This document shows, piece by piece, positions 37,101 through 48,548 of a DNA stretch of 64,000 nt. The notes below the pieces were generated by a model. That model had not been told where the DNA came from. It made no database searches and worked only from the letters and a program-made list of their open reading frames with translations. A program made the translations under genes and the position numbers. The stretch is taken from NCBI GenBank assembly GCA_036877525.1, contig JAZGTH010000075.1:1541501-1605500 (forward strand). The letters are read 5' to 3'. The DNA is from Chromobotia macracanthus (taxonomy: Eukaryota; Chordata; Actinopteri; Cypriniformes; Botiidae). How positions within the stretch are numbered: the stretch's first letter is position 1; every line of letters starts with the position of its first letter.

Positions 37101-39644
37101 TATAAATGGTATTTGTGATGCATTCTGGGTAAACTGAATTACAGACCACAATAACCTGTACAGGTAAGACAGTGACTCTGCTCTGAAACATACTAATATG
37201 CCAACCTAGGTCATGTTTAAATGAATATAACCTAACTAATACATTTAGGAGAAACATTGATTTTATGCTAGTGTGAGTGCATCACTTCTGTTCTGTCCAC
37301 AGGGAAGAATGTCTGGAATGACCAGAAGTCATAAAACTCTCAAAGATCTGCTCCTGAAATCCATCAGAACATGATGAGATACTATCTCACAGTTACTGCA
37401 GGTGAAATCTGTTCAAACCAGTTACGCGCCAGAAGCACAACAACCACCTCACAGCAGAATGAAAGAGATCCTGAAGATCTTAAAAGAGGAGGGAAATTAT
37501 TTCAGTCAAAACCAGGGCTGCTTAACCTGGTCAGTTCTCTACTCGTGCATTAAATTAATCCTTCGTTAAGGTGATTGTTGGTTCCCATTAAAGAAGATTC
37601 TGAAAGCAGAGCTGAACTCTGGTTACTTTCTGAATACAGACGCTGTTTCAGATAGTTCTGCTTTAAGCAGACTTTGAGAACAGTGTCAAAACTAAATATT
37701 ATTATGGGCCAGTATTTTCCTTCTGGAATTGATTTTATTTTATGAGCACATTTCTTCCTTCTAACCATATAAAAACTCAGCATGCTGTCCAATAAAATCA
37801 ATCTAAACAAATCAACATCATATACAAAAGTAGCTGCAAATAACACAACACAAAACACTATAAATATAATAACTCTATAAATATAAATGCCTGTTGTTTG
37901 CAAATACATTTGACAGCTACACACCAGTTTTTTGTTTGCAAAGGATCTAATCTCAAAACTAGAACAGAAGTAGAATTTTATGGAGCAAGTTGTCACACAG
38001 AAAAACAATGTGTCTTTGTTTCTGTGTAATAACAATGGAAATATTCAATTGCTAAATGTTCAAACATAAACCTTCTCTGAGACATGTACTGCAGTAAACA
38101 GTGTGACATCTAGCCCCTCATGTTAGGTAACTGATAAAAACAAGAAAACGGAACAGAAATTCACTACAGGGATAAATACAGTTATATATTTATATCAGCA
38201 AACCTTCCTAAAGCTCTTCATATGTGTTCTCTGTGTTATGCAAGACTTCACAGACTCTGACCTCCTGTCCTGCTACACTGAGGCTGGTGGATTCATTTCC
38301 ATCTGTATACCAGCAGATGAGAGAGTCTTCCTGCCCTTCTGTTCTCAGGCCATTCACAGGCACTCTGAGCGAATGAATTCAACCCGTCTGAAGTCCTTCA
38401 CACCCGGATGGGCTGAGGATGAGGCTCTCCTCGACTCTGACCCACTGACACATTCACAACTCATCTTCTTCACACAGCTACACAACACCAGCACTGAAGC
38501 TTTGTCATTATAACACTGCATGTACAGTTTATTTACAGTGTCTGACACCCAGAGAAAGACTGAGCTTGTGTTGATGACCTGTCATTAATGTGCAGCTCAA
38601 CAGCATTTAAATTAACAGCATTTAAGATCACAGATGGAAGACTATAACAGGTCAATACTGTAAATGATCTTTGTTCTCTAATGAAAAGCTTCAGAGCATC
38701 CAAGAATACAAGCCCTAGAATTCAACATTGCTCTTTCCCTTATTTGCAAAACACAATTGGAAATATTTGCAAAACATTCATTTGGAATTTCTATCATAAT
38801 TTGGAATTAAAGGTTCTTCAACAGAATTCCCTTACAGGATTCCAACACAAAACAAAAACAAGCAGACCTTTTAAAACAGTTTCTCAAAAGACTTCCTTAA
38901 GATCAGATATCCATGCAGAACATTCAAGGAATGTAAAGAACCCCTGAAGCTCCTTCGATATCCTTGAACTTTGCAGTAGCAAAATATAACTCAATACAAC
39001 AAGATTACACAATATCCAATAAGAATTCTGTGGCAAATCAGGCTCTGAGAATGACAAGATTCTACTGGAAATTCCTGTATAGTTTTGGTGCTTATTTCAT
39101 TACATTAGGTTCAGAATCATGGTACACATCTCCAAAGGAATCCTGTACATATTTTTCTACAATTTTTGACCAGTGATTTATCTGCTAGGTCAAACCCAAT
39201 TAATCAAAACCAAGAACAAATACAGAGACTCCACACAAGTCTCTGACCACCCAAGAATCAACCAGAAAATGACCACTTCATACACATCAATAAAATGTCT
39301 CAAATATAATGTTCAGAATAAGTTTTAGAATAAGAATAATCTTCAGACCTTTTGGTGAAAATATGATAATTAATAATTTAATTTTTTGACGATGCTTGTG
39401 TATCATGTCAGTAAAGCTTTTGAATGTTCAGAGAGACAGACAGAGCTGGAATCAGAGAGACAGTTTAGAAGTAAGACTGTATTCAGATGTGGGAAATCCC
39501 TCTGATCTGCCTCTCCTGAAGCTCTACAGATCTTCAGACACTTTAAAGCTGGAAAGCAGCAGCTTCTCTCCTACCACAGAATCAACATAAAGCAACACAA
39601 ACCCAGAACATCGCCACACCTCAGCGACCACACAAATGTCTTAC

Positions 39645-39900
39645 CTTCCCAGGAGGCAATCCTCAGACGCAATGACAGGCGTCCTTTCTAAAACCTCCTG
39701 TTTTCTGCAGAAGTGTTCGCATTCTGCTTCAAACCCCACAACATACTGACTTCCACGTGAACACAGGGGAACTGAAGCAGCTCTCTCTCTCTCTCTCTCT
39801 CTCTCTTCCCCCCTTCCTCTGCCTTGGAGTGACTCTGAGAAGATGCTTGAGATGTTTCTGCTCCTTCAGCTCTCTGAACGTCTGATCGGAGCACCAAATT
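39645..39900 (-). promoter_or_regulatory. tiam1 first exon (noncoding) and core promoter
   Basis: A donor GGGAAG|GTAAGAC at 39644 ends a probable noncoding first exon. The sense sequence upstream holds a (GA)n run (39781-39806) and an upstream ORF beginning MLWGLKQNANTSAENRRF. A TTTAAA box lies at about 39911-39916, placing transcription start near 39885. The 8.3-kb intron to the next leader exon shows nothing else gene-like. Exon limits on the 5' side are inferred. Confidence 0.45.
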
Positions 39901-40126
39901 TACACCAGAATTTAAACCCTCCTCTCACAAACACAGACTCCACCCACGTTTTGCACCTTTTCCACAGTCCCGCCCCCTCAGGGCAAACTGCTCCCACAAA
40001 CTCCTGATGAAACATACCGACCGAAATCACAGCGAACCTCAGGAAGTCTGTTTAGAAGAATATTTACTCGAAAATCAAAAAGTGAAAAGAATTTGTATTT
40101 TACACAAAGAAAATGAGTTCCAGTTT

Positions 40127-40172
40127 TATTTACATTTAATCATTCAGCAGACGCTTTTATCCACACATGAAG
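40127..40172 (+). repeat. dispersed teleost repeat fragment (AGCAGACGCTTTTATCC type)
   Basis: TTTACATTTAATCATTCAGC followed by AGACGCTTTTATCC belongs to the same widespread motif family as the fragment at 33917 but keeps the part missing there. Confidence 0.5.
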
Positions 40173-40843
40173 AATCACACAGGATCCAAAAACACTAGCA
40201 CCCATGCTAAATTTCAATTATATGAATATATACACTAGTTCAGCACAAACAATCCTATTTAGTCCATATCCTCAAGGATCCCATCTCAAAGTGTAACAAA
40301 CAAGATCTGTCACAGCCTATATCTGAAACATCTACTGAAGTGCATGTGAATATCTGGACAGGGTCGCATGTATCTGTGAGCGTTTCTGAACACTGATGTG
40401 TGATTGGTGGGAAGGCAGCAGTGTTGTTGTCATAGCACCAGAGCTGTGGGTGGAGAGAGAGGCAGACGTCAATGGTGACGACCCAGGCTTCATCCATTTG
40501 TAACACACACACATGCACACAAACACACCTTGTGTAGGTATTCTGGGGTGCCAGCAGTGGACACAGTGACTAAGCGCATGGCAGCTATTGCATCACTTGA
40601 GCTGCTTTGCATACACAGCAGTGCAGACGCCCGGGGCCAGACTGAGACCGCAGCAGCAGGCTGATATAACCCAGCGACTGGGGCTCAGAACATAACCTCT
40701 TATTTGTGATTAAACAACCCAAAATAAGAACCTCAACATCACAGTCAGCCTGATTAACGTTTAAAGAACCTCAAACATCTGCAAAAAAAATCTAAAAATC
40801 TCTCTCTTACATAAAACAGTGTGAGGGTGAGACAGTGAGTGCG

Positions 40844-40845
40844 CG

Positions 40846-40877
<32 letters not shown>
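40844..40877. repeat. (GA)n microsatellite
   Basis: A GCGCGAGC lead-in followed by about 15 GA units, upstream of tiam1. Confidence 0.9.
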
Positions 40878-40879
<2 letters not shown>

Positions 40880-43788
40880 CTCATTCAAAAACATCAGCAA
40901 AGTGAAATTCTGTGCACATTGTTTGCACCATATTTACTCTTACACTCAACATTCCCGTAACAAACAAGCCACACACTCCACTCCTCTTTTGTCTGTTTGT
41001 AAAACATGACAGAGTTTGCATTGCATGCACTGCTCGTGTGAGTACAAGAACAAACAACACGTGTTTGCTTTTTATTATTTATATGACAGGATATAAACTC
41101 TTTGTCTTCTACAGAAACTGATACTGCTTGAAATGCACAAAATAACAACAACAAATTGATTCCCAGGGAACAAAGATTAAATGTGTAGGACTCTGACTGC
41201 TCACTTTATCAACAAAAGCAGCTGACAAATGTAAACATGTAAATGAAAATCATGTGCAGATCTGGCCATGGGGAGAAAACTAATGTCTGTAAGTAAAGAG
41301 TCTGAGACTTTTGTTTAGTGTGTTATCACTAGGGGTTGGTTGAGAATCCACGATTTTTCGGGGGTCAAAAAAGGTTGATCTCTAATTGAAGACAATTTAG
41401 ATGTTCCACAAACACTGATCTAAAACTGTAAGATTACTGTTAGCAAGCAACAGTTTCTGTATGTGGACCGGAATCTACAACAGTATCCTAAAACCCTAAC
41501 AGAAACCAGGAATGTTGGCTTAGAGGCCGAGGACTGTGAGATCTGATCTTCATTCCTGTGGTACAGCACCGCAACACGCGGGCAGAGTAAGGGCTGTTAC
41601 TGGCCGTACCTTTATTCAATTACGACCTAAGAAGAAACAGAAATATTTATTACAGTCCTGCTCAACTGAAAGTCTAAGAGCAGAGTGAGCATCAGGACTG
41701 CAGAGCAGATGAAAGAGGTCAGCCCAACCATACTGCAAGATCATTAGTGAAGATCCCCAGTCGACTCCATCACTTTAACTTCTCCTCTTTCTCCCTCCAA
41801 TACACATCAAAGCAGTCTGTCGCTCTGAATGCATGTAAAGTGTCAGTGTATCTGCTTATAATACGTTGAAGAGATGAACTATAATTATAATTACATGAAG
41901 AGATGAACTGATGTTCTCCCACTATCTGAAGGTACATGACTGCACGCATTTGATCATCTCCCCACACACAGACCAGGGGGGGCATTCCACACGCGTCATG
42001 TGACAATGAACTGCATGAATGATTACTGCAGGGCAGGACAGTGGTGAAGCTGTTCTGAGATCCTGCATGTCTGTAGTCGCTCCTGCGCAGACCACACGAG
42101 CCATGAACTATGCAGACAGAATCCTGTGGGGTGGGTAAATATGGCAGAAATGATTTTTGGTTTTTATTATAGTGTTGCTAAGACTGAGCAATTAAACTGT
42201 CCCACAAAAAGCTATGATTCATTTCCACTATTGTGTCAGATGTCTGTGTGACCTCACGAAACAGACAGTCTCAATAAACAGTAAATTATGAACCCAGCCA
42301 GAGTGGATATAAATGTTAGTTAATGTCACATCCTTCAGGAAAATCTGCCAAACACAACAAGCTCTTACATTCATCACTTGTTAATTCCTGCAGCAGCTTA
42401 ACCAATAACACATTCATTTTTCTATCACTTTTTAAACAGACAACAATGACATCTGAAACACAAGCCATCACAGCTGACACTAAAATTTGTTTATATATGT
42501 GCTCAGATCTGAGATCAGGCTGTGGCAATCTTGTTAACTGTAGCTCTGTGTGTGTCTCACTCTGACATCTGATTTATCTCCCCAGCATCACGTCACACTA
42601 ATGTTCTCCAGATCATTTATCTCCTGCATAATGAAATGCATGAAGCATTAATAGATAGAGGCTTGCTTTATTTATTCACTCTGCACTGGCCATAATTTTC
42701 CCACAATCCCCTGCAGCGTCATCAGAACTAGGGCATTATAATGCAGGGAGGAGATGCTGAGTCACTCCTGTCTCACAGACCTCCCAACCCAGTGCTGCTC
42801 TGAAATCACACATTTCATCCTTCATATTTATCAGATTAACATCCACCCATGTGAACCCGAGACAGCATGTTCATGTCTTTCATCTGCCAAGCAGATCCAG
42901 AATTCCTCCTCTCCCGTCCCAGCAGCCATTACAAATAAAGACACACAACCAACATCACATTCACCAAAATCTTACACAGAAACATTACAGTGAAATATGA
43001 GCACAGGTGCATTATAAAACATATTTCAAATATTGTGTCAATGCACATTGAGAAACACAATAAACACATCTAAGTGGGTCATCTTAAGTCCAAAGAATGT
43101 AGGACAAGCCAACCATGAGTACAGAACTTCACCCGCTTCACAATGTCCAGAATAGCAGCACAAAACAGCCACAAACACAAAACATCAGACTAAAGTATGG
43201 TTCAGTGGTAATTAAGTGTCTCATTATACTAACAGACATCTAAATAATGCAATTTTCTGTACAGTCACGTACATGTTATCTTCAAACCTGGGAATATTCT
43301 GGGAATATACCAACTTTCATATCAACAAATTAAACACAATATCTACAGAAAATCTCACAAAACATTCAGAGATACAGCCATGTGTCAGGCCAGAAACACA
43401 ACATCTGAAATACAAATAATCCACAACATATATTTGCTTCAAGTGACCCAAAATGACCAAATAAACGCGCTGCTTAAAGCAGAAGACACTGGATGATTCA
43501 CTGTATCTTCATTGTGTGTGTTTGTGTTTCAGAATGAAGAAGGAATCTTCTGTTCTCCACTGAACATCTAAACTGCCCTCACAAGACACAGTGGCAATAA
43601 TCCAGTGAATAAAGCAGTAAAGATGAGTTACAAAGAGCAGCATTTACAGCGAACAGCATTCTTAAACAGTGTGTATATCTCTCTCAAGCGGCTATACTGT
43701 CTGGACTCCCTTCATGCAAAGTAGCGAGTATATCAAATTTATTTAAGCTTGGACTCAAACCAGTATTTAACCTCGGAAATGATCACTT

Positions 43789-43814
43789 TGACGGGAGCTC
43801 TTTCGCTCCCGTCA
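43789..43814. other. perfect 10-bp inverted repeat with 6-nt loop
   Basis: TGACGGGAGC and its exact reverse complement GCTCCCGTCA are separated by TCTTTC. This GC-rich hairpin sits in AT-rich intergenic DNA. It can form on either strand, and no flanking RNA-gene landmarks were recognised. Confidence 0.6.
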
Positions 43815-44239
43815 CCAAACATGAAAAGTTTGAAAAGGACCAACAAAAAGCCAGATTCAGCCTTCACATGTCAAAGACACAAGAACAATGACACCTGAGC
43901 AACTCATGTTACACCCTCAGAATTTTTGCTGACATGTCAACACACATAAAGAAGGTTTGTGGTTGTAAATTCAGCTGCCCTTATGATAAACAAACACAAA
44001 ACAACTGTCTCAGCAAAAAACAGTGCCACATTTATTCTGAGCCATGTTTGGAATGAATGAACAATTCTCAGGACGTGGGTTTGATATGAATAATTCACAG
44101 GGGGAAGATTTTAAATATGCATATTCAGAACTCCTACAACTGGCATGTTTTATAACATCTGAAGAACAAACACTCCAGCTATAAACACACAGATGAGACA
44201 ACAGCTCCACACAAAACCAACAAGAGCAATGTCCTCCTG

Positions 44240-44288
44240 TAGAGAGAGAGAGAGAGAGAAGAGAAGAGAGACAGAGAGAGAAAGAGAC

Positions 44289-44339
<51 letters not shown>

Positions 44340-44429
44340 CAGAGAGAAAGAGACAGAGAGAGAGAGGGAGAGAGAGAGAGAAAGAGACAGAGAGATAGAG
44401 ATAGAGAGACAGAGAGAGAGAGAGAGACA

Positions 44430-44513
<84 letters not shown>

Positions 44514-44535
44514 GAGAGAGAGAAAGACAGAGAGA
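44240..44535. repeat. (GA)n-rich block with GACA interruptions
   Basis: Nearly 300 bp of GA repeats with regular GAGACA and GAAAGA variants. Long open frames on both strands here (poly Arg-Glu or poly Ser-Leu) are artefacts of the repeat. Confidence 0.97.
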
Positions 44536-44579
44536 ACACTGAATCACACCTCACTCTGAGATTCAGGTGTAGTCAGTCA

Positions 44580-45616
44580 ATGCTCTGAGACTTCAGGTGC
44601 TGGTCCGAATGCTTGAGACAGGCTGGTCCGAATGCTGAGATTGAGAGCAGACGAAGAGAAGAGAGAGAGCGAGCAAATCTGAGATCAGGAGCTGGTCCGA
44701 ATGCTAGAGAGAGAGAATCTCTGAGAGTTCAGATTCTGGTCCGAATGCTCTGAGACTTCAGGTGCTGGTCTGATCCTGAATGGTGTGGGAATCTCTGAGA
44801 CTTCAGGTGCTGGTCCGAATGCCTGAGACTTCAGTGCTGGTCCGAATGCTCCTGAGAGAGACAGAGTTTCAGGTGCTGGTCTGAATGTCTGAGAGATTCA
44901 CGGCTGGTCTGAATGCTCTGAGACTTCAGGTGCTGGTCTGAATGCTCTGAGACTTCAGGTGCTGGTCTGAATGCTCTGAGACTTCAGGTGCTGGTCTGAA
45001 TGCTCTGAGACTTCACGTGCTGGTCTGAATGCTCTGAGACTTCACGTGCTGGTCCGAATGCTCTGAGACTTCAGGTGCTGGTCTGAATGCTCTGAGACTT
45101 ATGCTGGTCTGAATGCTCTGAGACTTCAGGTGCTGGTCTGAATCTCTAACTTTCTGTCTCTGAGACTTCCGTGCTGGTCTGAATCTCTGAGACTTCGGTG
45201 CTTCTGATTTTTGTCTTTGAGACTTCCGTGCTGGTCCGAATGTTCTGAGACTTCAGGTGCTGGTCCGAATGCTCTGAGACTTCACGTGCTGGTCCGAATG
45301 CTCTGAGACTTCAGGTGCTGGTCCGAATGCTCTGAGACTTCACGTGCTGGTCCGAATGCTCTGAGACTTCAGGTGCTGGTCCGAATGCTCTGAGACTTCA
45401 CGTGCTGGTCCGAATGCTCTGAGACTTCACGTGCTGGTCCGAATGTTCTGAGACTTCAGGTGCTGGTCTGAATGCTCTGAGACTTCACGTGCTGGTCCGA
45501 ATGCTCTGAGACTTCAGGTGCTGGTCCGAATGTTCTGAGACTTCACGTGCTGGTCGAATGCTCTGAGACTTCAGGTGCTGGTCTGAATGCTCTGAGACTT
45601 CACGTGCTGGTCCGAA
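44580..45616. repeat. 29-bp minisatellite, about 35 copies, E-box bearing
   Basis: The unit is CTCTGAGACTTCAGGTGCTG plus GTCTGAATG. Two positions switch between copies: CAGGTG or CACGTG, and GGTCTG or GGTCCG. The left part (to about 44890) is degraded and mixed with GA repeats, while the right part is highly homogeneous, so array growth seems to have been recent there. Confidence 0.93.
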
Positions 45617-46190
45617 ATCATCATCATCATCAATGACACGTGAATGAAACACTTTTATATGTTGACATGTTTCAGAAATCACCATCATCATCATCATCAA
45701 TGACACGTGAATGAAACACTTTTATATGTTGACATGTTTCAGAAATCACCATCATCATCATCATCAATGACACGTGAATGAAACACTTTTATATGTTGAC
45801 ATGTTTCAGAAATCACCATCATCATCATCAATGACACGTGAATGAAACACTTTTATATGTTGAAATGTTTCAGAAATCATCATCATCATCATCAATGACA
45901 CGTGAATGAAACACTTTTATATGTTGACATGTTTCAGAAATCATCATCATCATCATCAATGACACGTGAATGAAACACTTTTATATGTTGACGTTTCAGA
46001 AATCACCATCATCATCATCATCAATGACACGTGAATGAAACACTTTTATATGTTGACATGTTTCAGAAATCATCATCATCATCATCAATGACACGTGAAT
46101 GAAACACTTTTATATGTTGACGTTTCAGAAATCACCATCATCATCATCATCAATGACACGTGAATGAAACACTTTCAGTTTCAGAAATCT
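45617..46190. repeat. about 64-bp minisatellite with (ATC)n core, 9 copies
   Basis: Nine units each contain a variable ATC run, then AATGACACGTGAATGAAACA and CTTTTATATGTTGACATGTTTCAG. Units differ mostly in ATC number (3-6), an ATC/ACC switch and a missing ACAT in two copies. Every unit carries the palindrome CACGTG. The array directly abuts the 29-bp array and ends at the scaf4 3' end. Confidence 0.94.
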
Positions 46191-46196
46191 TTTATT
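46191..46196 (-). terminator. candidate poly(A) signal of scaf4
   Basis: AATAAA on the minus strand about 0.98 kb beyond the scaf4 stop, at the very edge of the minisatellite. A second hexamer at 46474-46479 is equally usable and would give a 0.7-kb 3' UTR. Confidence 0.35.
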
Positions 46197-47176
46197 CGAG
46201 ATTCTTTTGTCAGCAGCATTGACTGAAGTGTATGTAAATGTCTGAGCTGTGCTGCAAATCTGAACTGAAAATCTATTTATAACAGATTAAATCAACTACA
46301 GCTGCCCAGACTTGCTGTAAATCAAATATATGAGCTGGATTTAATACTCGTGGCTTGGGATAAATTTCTTGGACTTGAACTGGACTTTTTGCAATACCAA
46401 ACTTCACTCTTCATGTTAATCAGTTAATATGTATTATCATGCTTTACCTGACGTGTTTTGAGACATTCTTCCATTTATTTGACTGACAGATTTATGAGTT
46501 TTGCTCTCTACTGAGACACATCAATACTGCACTCTACAGGTGAAGTCTTAAGAAAACTCATTTTTTTGTTTTCCACAACTTTTACTTGCCTTTGTTTTAA
46601 CACATTAACATAAACCATCAACACAGATCATGAAAACAGGAATGACATCTGATTGTTAAAAAAAAAGTTTAGTAAAATTAAACACCCAAAGCAGCAGCTT
46701 TACTGCAGAATGGAGCATGTGTAACCTACAGCTTAAAGAAATGAACCGCTTTCATCACTATACACTGGAGTTACAACTGTCTTTATCTCTGAAACATCAC
46801 CTCCAAATATACACAACAGAAAGTGGCTTGAACAGTTTCTAGAGGAAGTGTGCAAACTGAACTATTTACATTTAACATGTGACACTGCAAATGTGAAACT
46901 GCAAACCCCTTCATATTACACTGATAGAGCAAGAATTCAGGGTCACAGTATGAAAGAGGATCTGGTTCAGTCTTACAGGAAGTGTGAAAAGTTCAGCACC
47001 ATCACATATAATCTGAGACGAGTTGTGATCTTCAGGAGCAGTCTGGTCTTTCAGCTGCCATGTGCTCTTCTCATTCTCCACAGGAGACACTGTTCCCTGT
47101 TTTCTACAGTCCAGAAGTTCAGTCAGAGCTGAAGACTGTTACTTTGGTTCTACAGTGGTCATAAAAAAAAAATCAT

Positions 47177-48548
47177 TCAGATTCCAAAGTGCCCTTGACC
47201 ATGGAGACCACCCCTGCCCCACCCACCCCGATGAAACGGGGGCTCCTTTCCAAACCTCTCCGGCCCCCTGTCTGGTCCATGTTCTCGCCAGTTGTTCCAG
47301 TCTGGTTCCTCTTCCCAATGATCTCCTATCCTAGGGCCCCTGGGGGCCCCGTGAGGAGGAAATGCTTCTCTGGGAGGGGGGAAATCTTTGACTGGAAGAC
47401 CCATCATGGGCATCCGGAATCTACCAGGAGGGGGTTCTCCATATATGGGGTTGGGGCCCCTGGGGGACATATTTGGAGGTGGCATGTCATTGGGGAAGGG
47501 GGACATGAATGGTGGGTGTGGTCCCGCAGCGGGGTGTGGTGGTAGGAGTCCGGGTCTGGGCCCCAGAAGGCCCCCAGAAGGGGGAGGACTCAGTGGTGGA
47601 CCTCCTGTCAGGTCTGTGTGAGCTTTGGCGCCCTCGTGTGAGTTTTTTGAATGCTCTTCCATATGTTCTGATATTAGGAAAAACAAAACTTTGTTACACT
47701 GTTGTAACATTAGTATGTGTTATGATCTAGATTAATTTTGATCTAGAACAGCTAGACTGTGTAACTGATCAGCTTTACCTGTGATGGTGGAAGGAGGAGT
47801 TGCAGTGTTCATGGAAGAAGCAGATGGGAAACCTGCATTTGAAAACAAGGTGAACATTTATAACAAAACACCTGCATTGTTCTTTCATTTCATGCAACTC
47901 TCTGACTGAATTAACAGCTATTTGTACAGGAGCAGATAACAAGCAACTTCATACATTGGTGTCTAATTTGTAGCTTGGGTGACAGGTAGCCCCACCCACA
48001 GTGAAAACTTAGTGGTATAACTACATTAAACATCAGAAATTCTGGTTGGTTCTGGTTGTGTTATTTTGTGTTGCATTATTGGCGCTTGCTGTGACAAATC
48101 ACAGCAAACTTGACTGCAGTCATGTCTGTTTAAGGCTAAAGTTAAACAACCTAAGAAGGCGCAAAAAAGCTTTTTGTAAATATTGTGATTAAAAACACGT
48201 TACAGTCCACATCTGTCTCTTACTGCCAAACATCTGCATAAAAATTCAATAAAAATGACACAGTAACAGCTGAATTTAGCCCAGTTTGATTTGATTTCAC
48301 CAGCAGCTGTACTGTACTGTACTGTACTGTTCCTCTCCATGATCAGTATTATCTGTTTATTCTGGTAGGTTTTCTATCAAGAGGGCAGCTCTTGTGCTGG
48401 TACCTGCAGGCATCTGTGAGGGGTTGAATCCTGGAGGTGGAAAACCCAGCAGAGAACCTCCTGTGATCATGGCAGGGGCTGGCAGACTTATGTTAGAAAG
48501 GGGCCCCGCCAGGACACTTCCAAGGGCCACAGACTGAACTGCAGGGCT
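47177..48548 (-). CDS. scaf4: scaf4 Pro/Gly-rich C-terminal exons
   Basis: Three exons (48404-48548, 47779-47832, 47177-47667) encode a proline-rich tail with SPAVQSVALGSVLAGPLSNI, then PPLSPPPSGGLLGPRPGLLP, NPIYGEPPPGRFRMP and a Gly/Arg end HRGGWGRGGLHGQGHFGI. A motif resembling mammalian SCAF4/8 (DDWNN-like DWNNWREHGPDRGPERFG) supports membership. The sequence diverges quickly, as usual for this tail. A 7.1-kb intron precedes it. Confidence 0.85.

Larger units (their letters stand above)
39960..44235. other. intergenic, tiam1 promoter to repeat block
   Basis: No gene is recognisable. The human counterpart interval carries SOD1, but none of the Cu/Zn superoxide dismutase landmark motifs (for example the GDNTNGC or HVGDLGN blocks) appears in any frame provided. 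It contains a repeat fragment (40127), a (GA)n run (40844) and a perfect hairpin (43789). The sequence around 40540-40700 has a TATATC box and a CAAG|GTGTGT donor and could be a further tiam1 promoter, at low confidence. Confidence 0.45.

Noticed and set aside
39688..39897. 69-codon minus frame at the tiam1 first exon as a protein
   Set aside because: It begins at a TTG, not ATG, and covers a (GA)n run. Only its last part from an ATG was kept, as an upstream ORF.
43789..43814. Histone 3' stem-loop
   Set aside because: The stem is longer and of different sequence than the histone consensus, there is no histone gene nearby, and the ACCCA-type flank is absent.
44150..44588. Open frames up to 134 codons (Ser-Leu or Arg-Glu rich)
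   Set aside because: Pure (GA)n translation; not a gene.
44580..46190. CRISPR-like array
   Set aside because: Repeats are directly adjacent with no unique spacers, the setting is a vertebrate genome, and the units are minisatellites.
47189..47730. Plus-strand open frames opposite the last scaf4 exon
   Set aside because: Antisense of a GC-rich Pro/Gly coding exon, which keeps the opposite strand open by composition.
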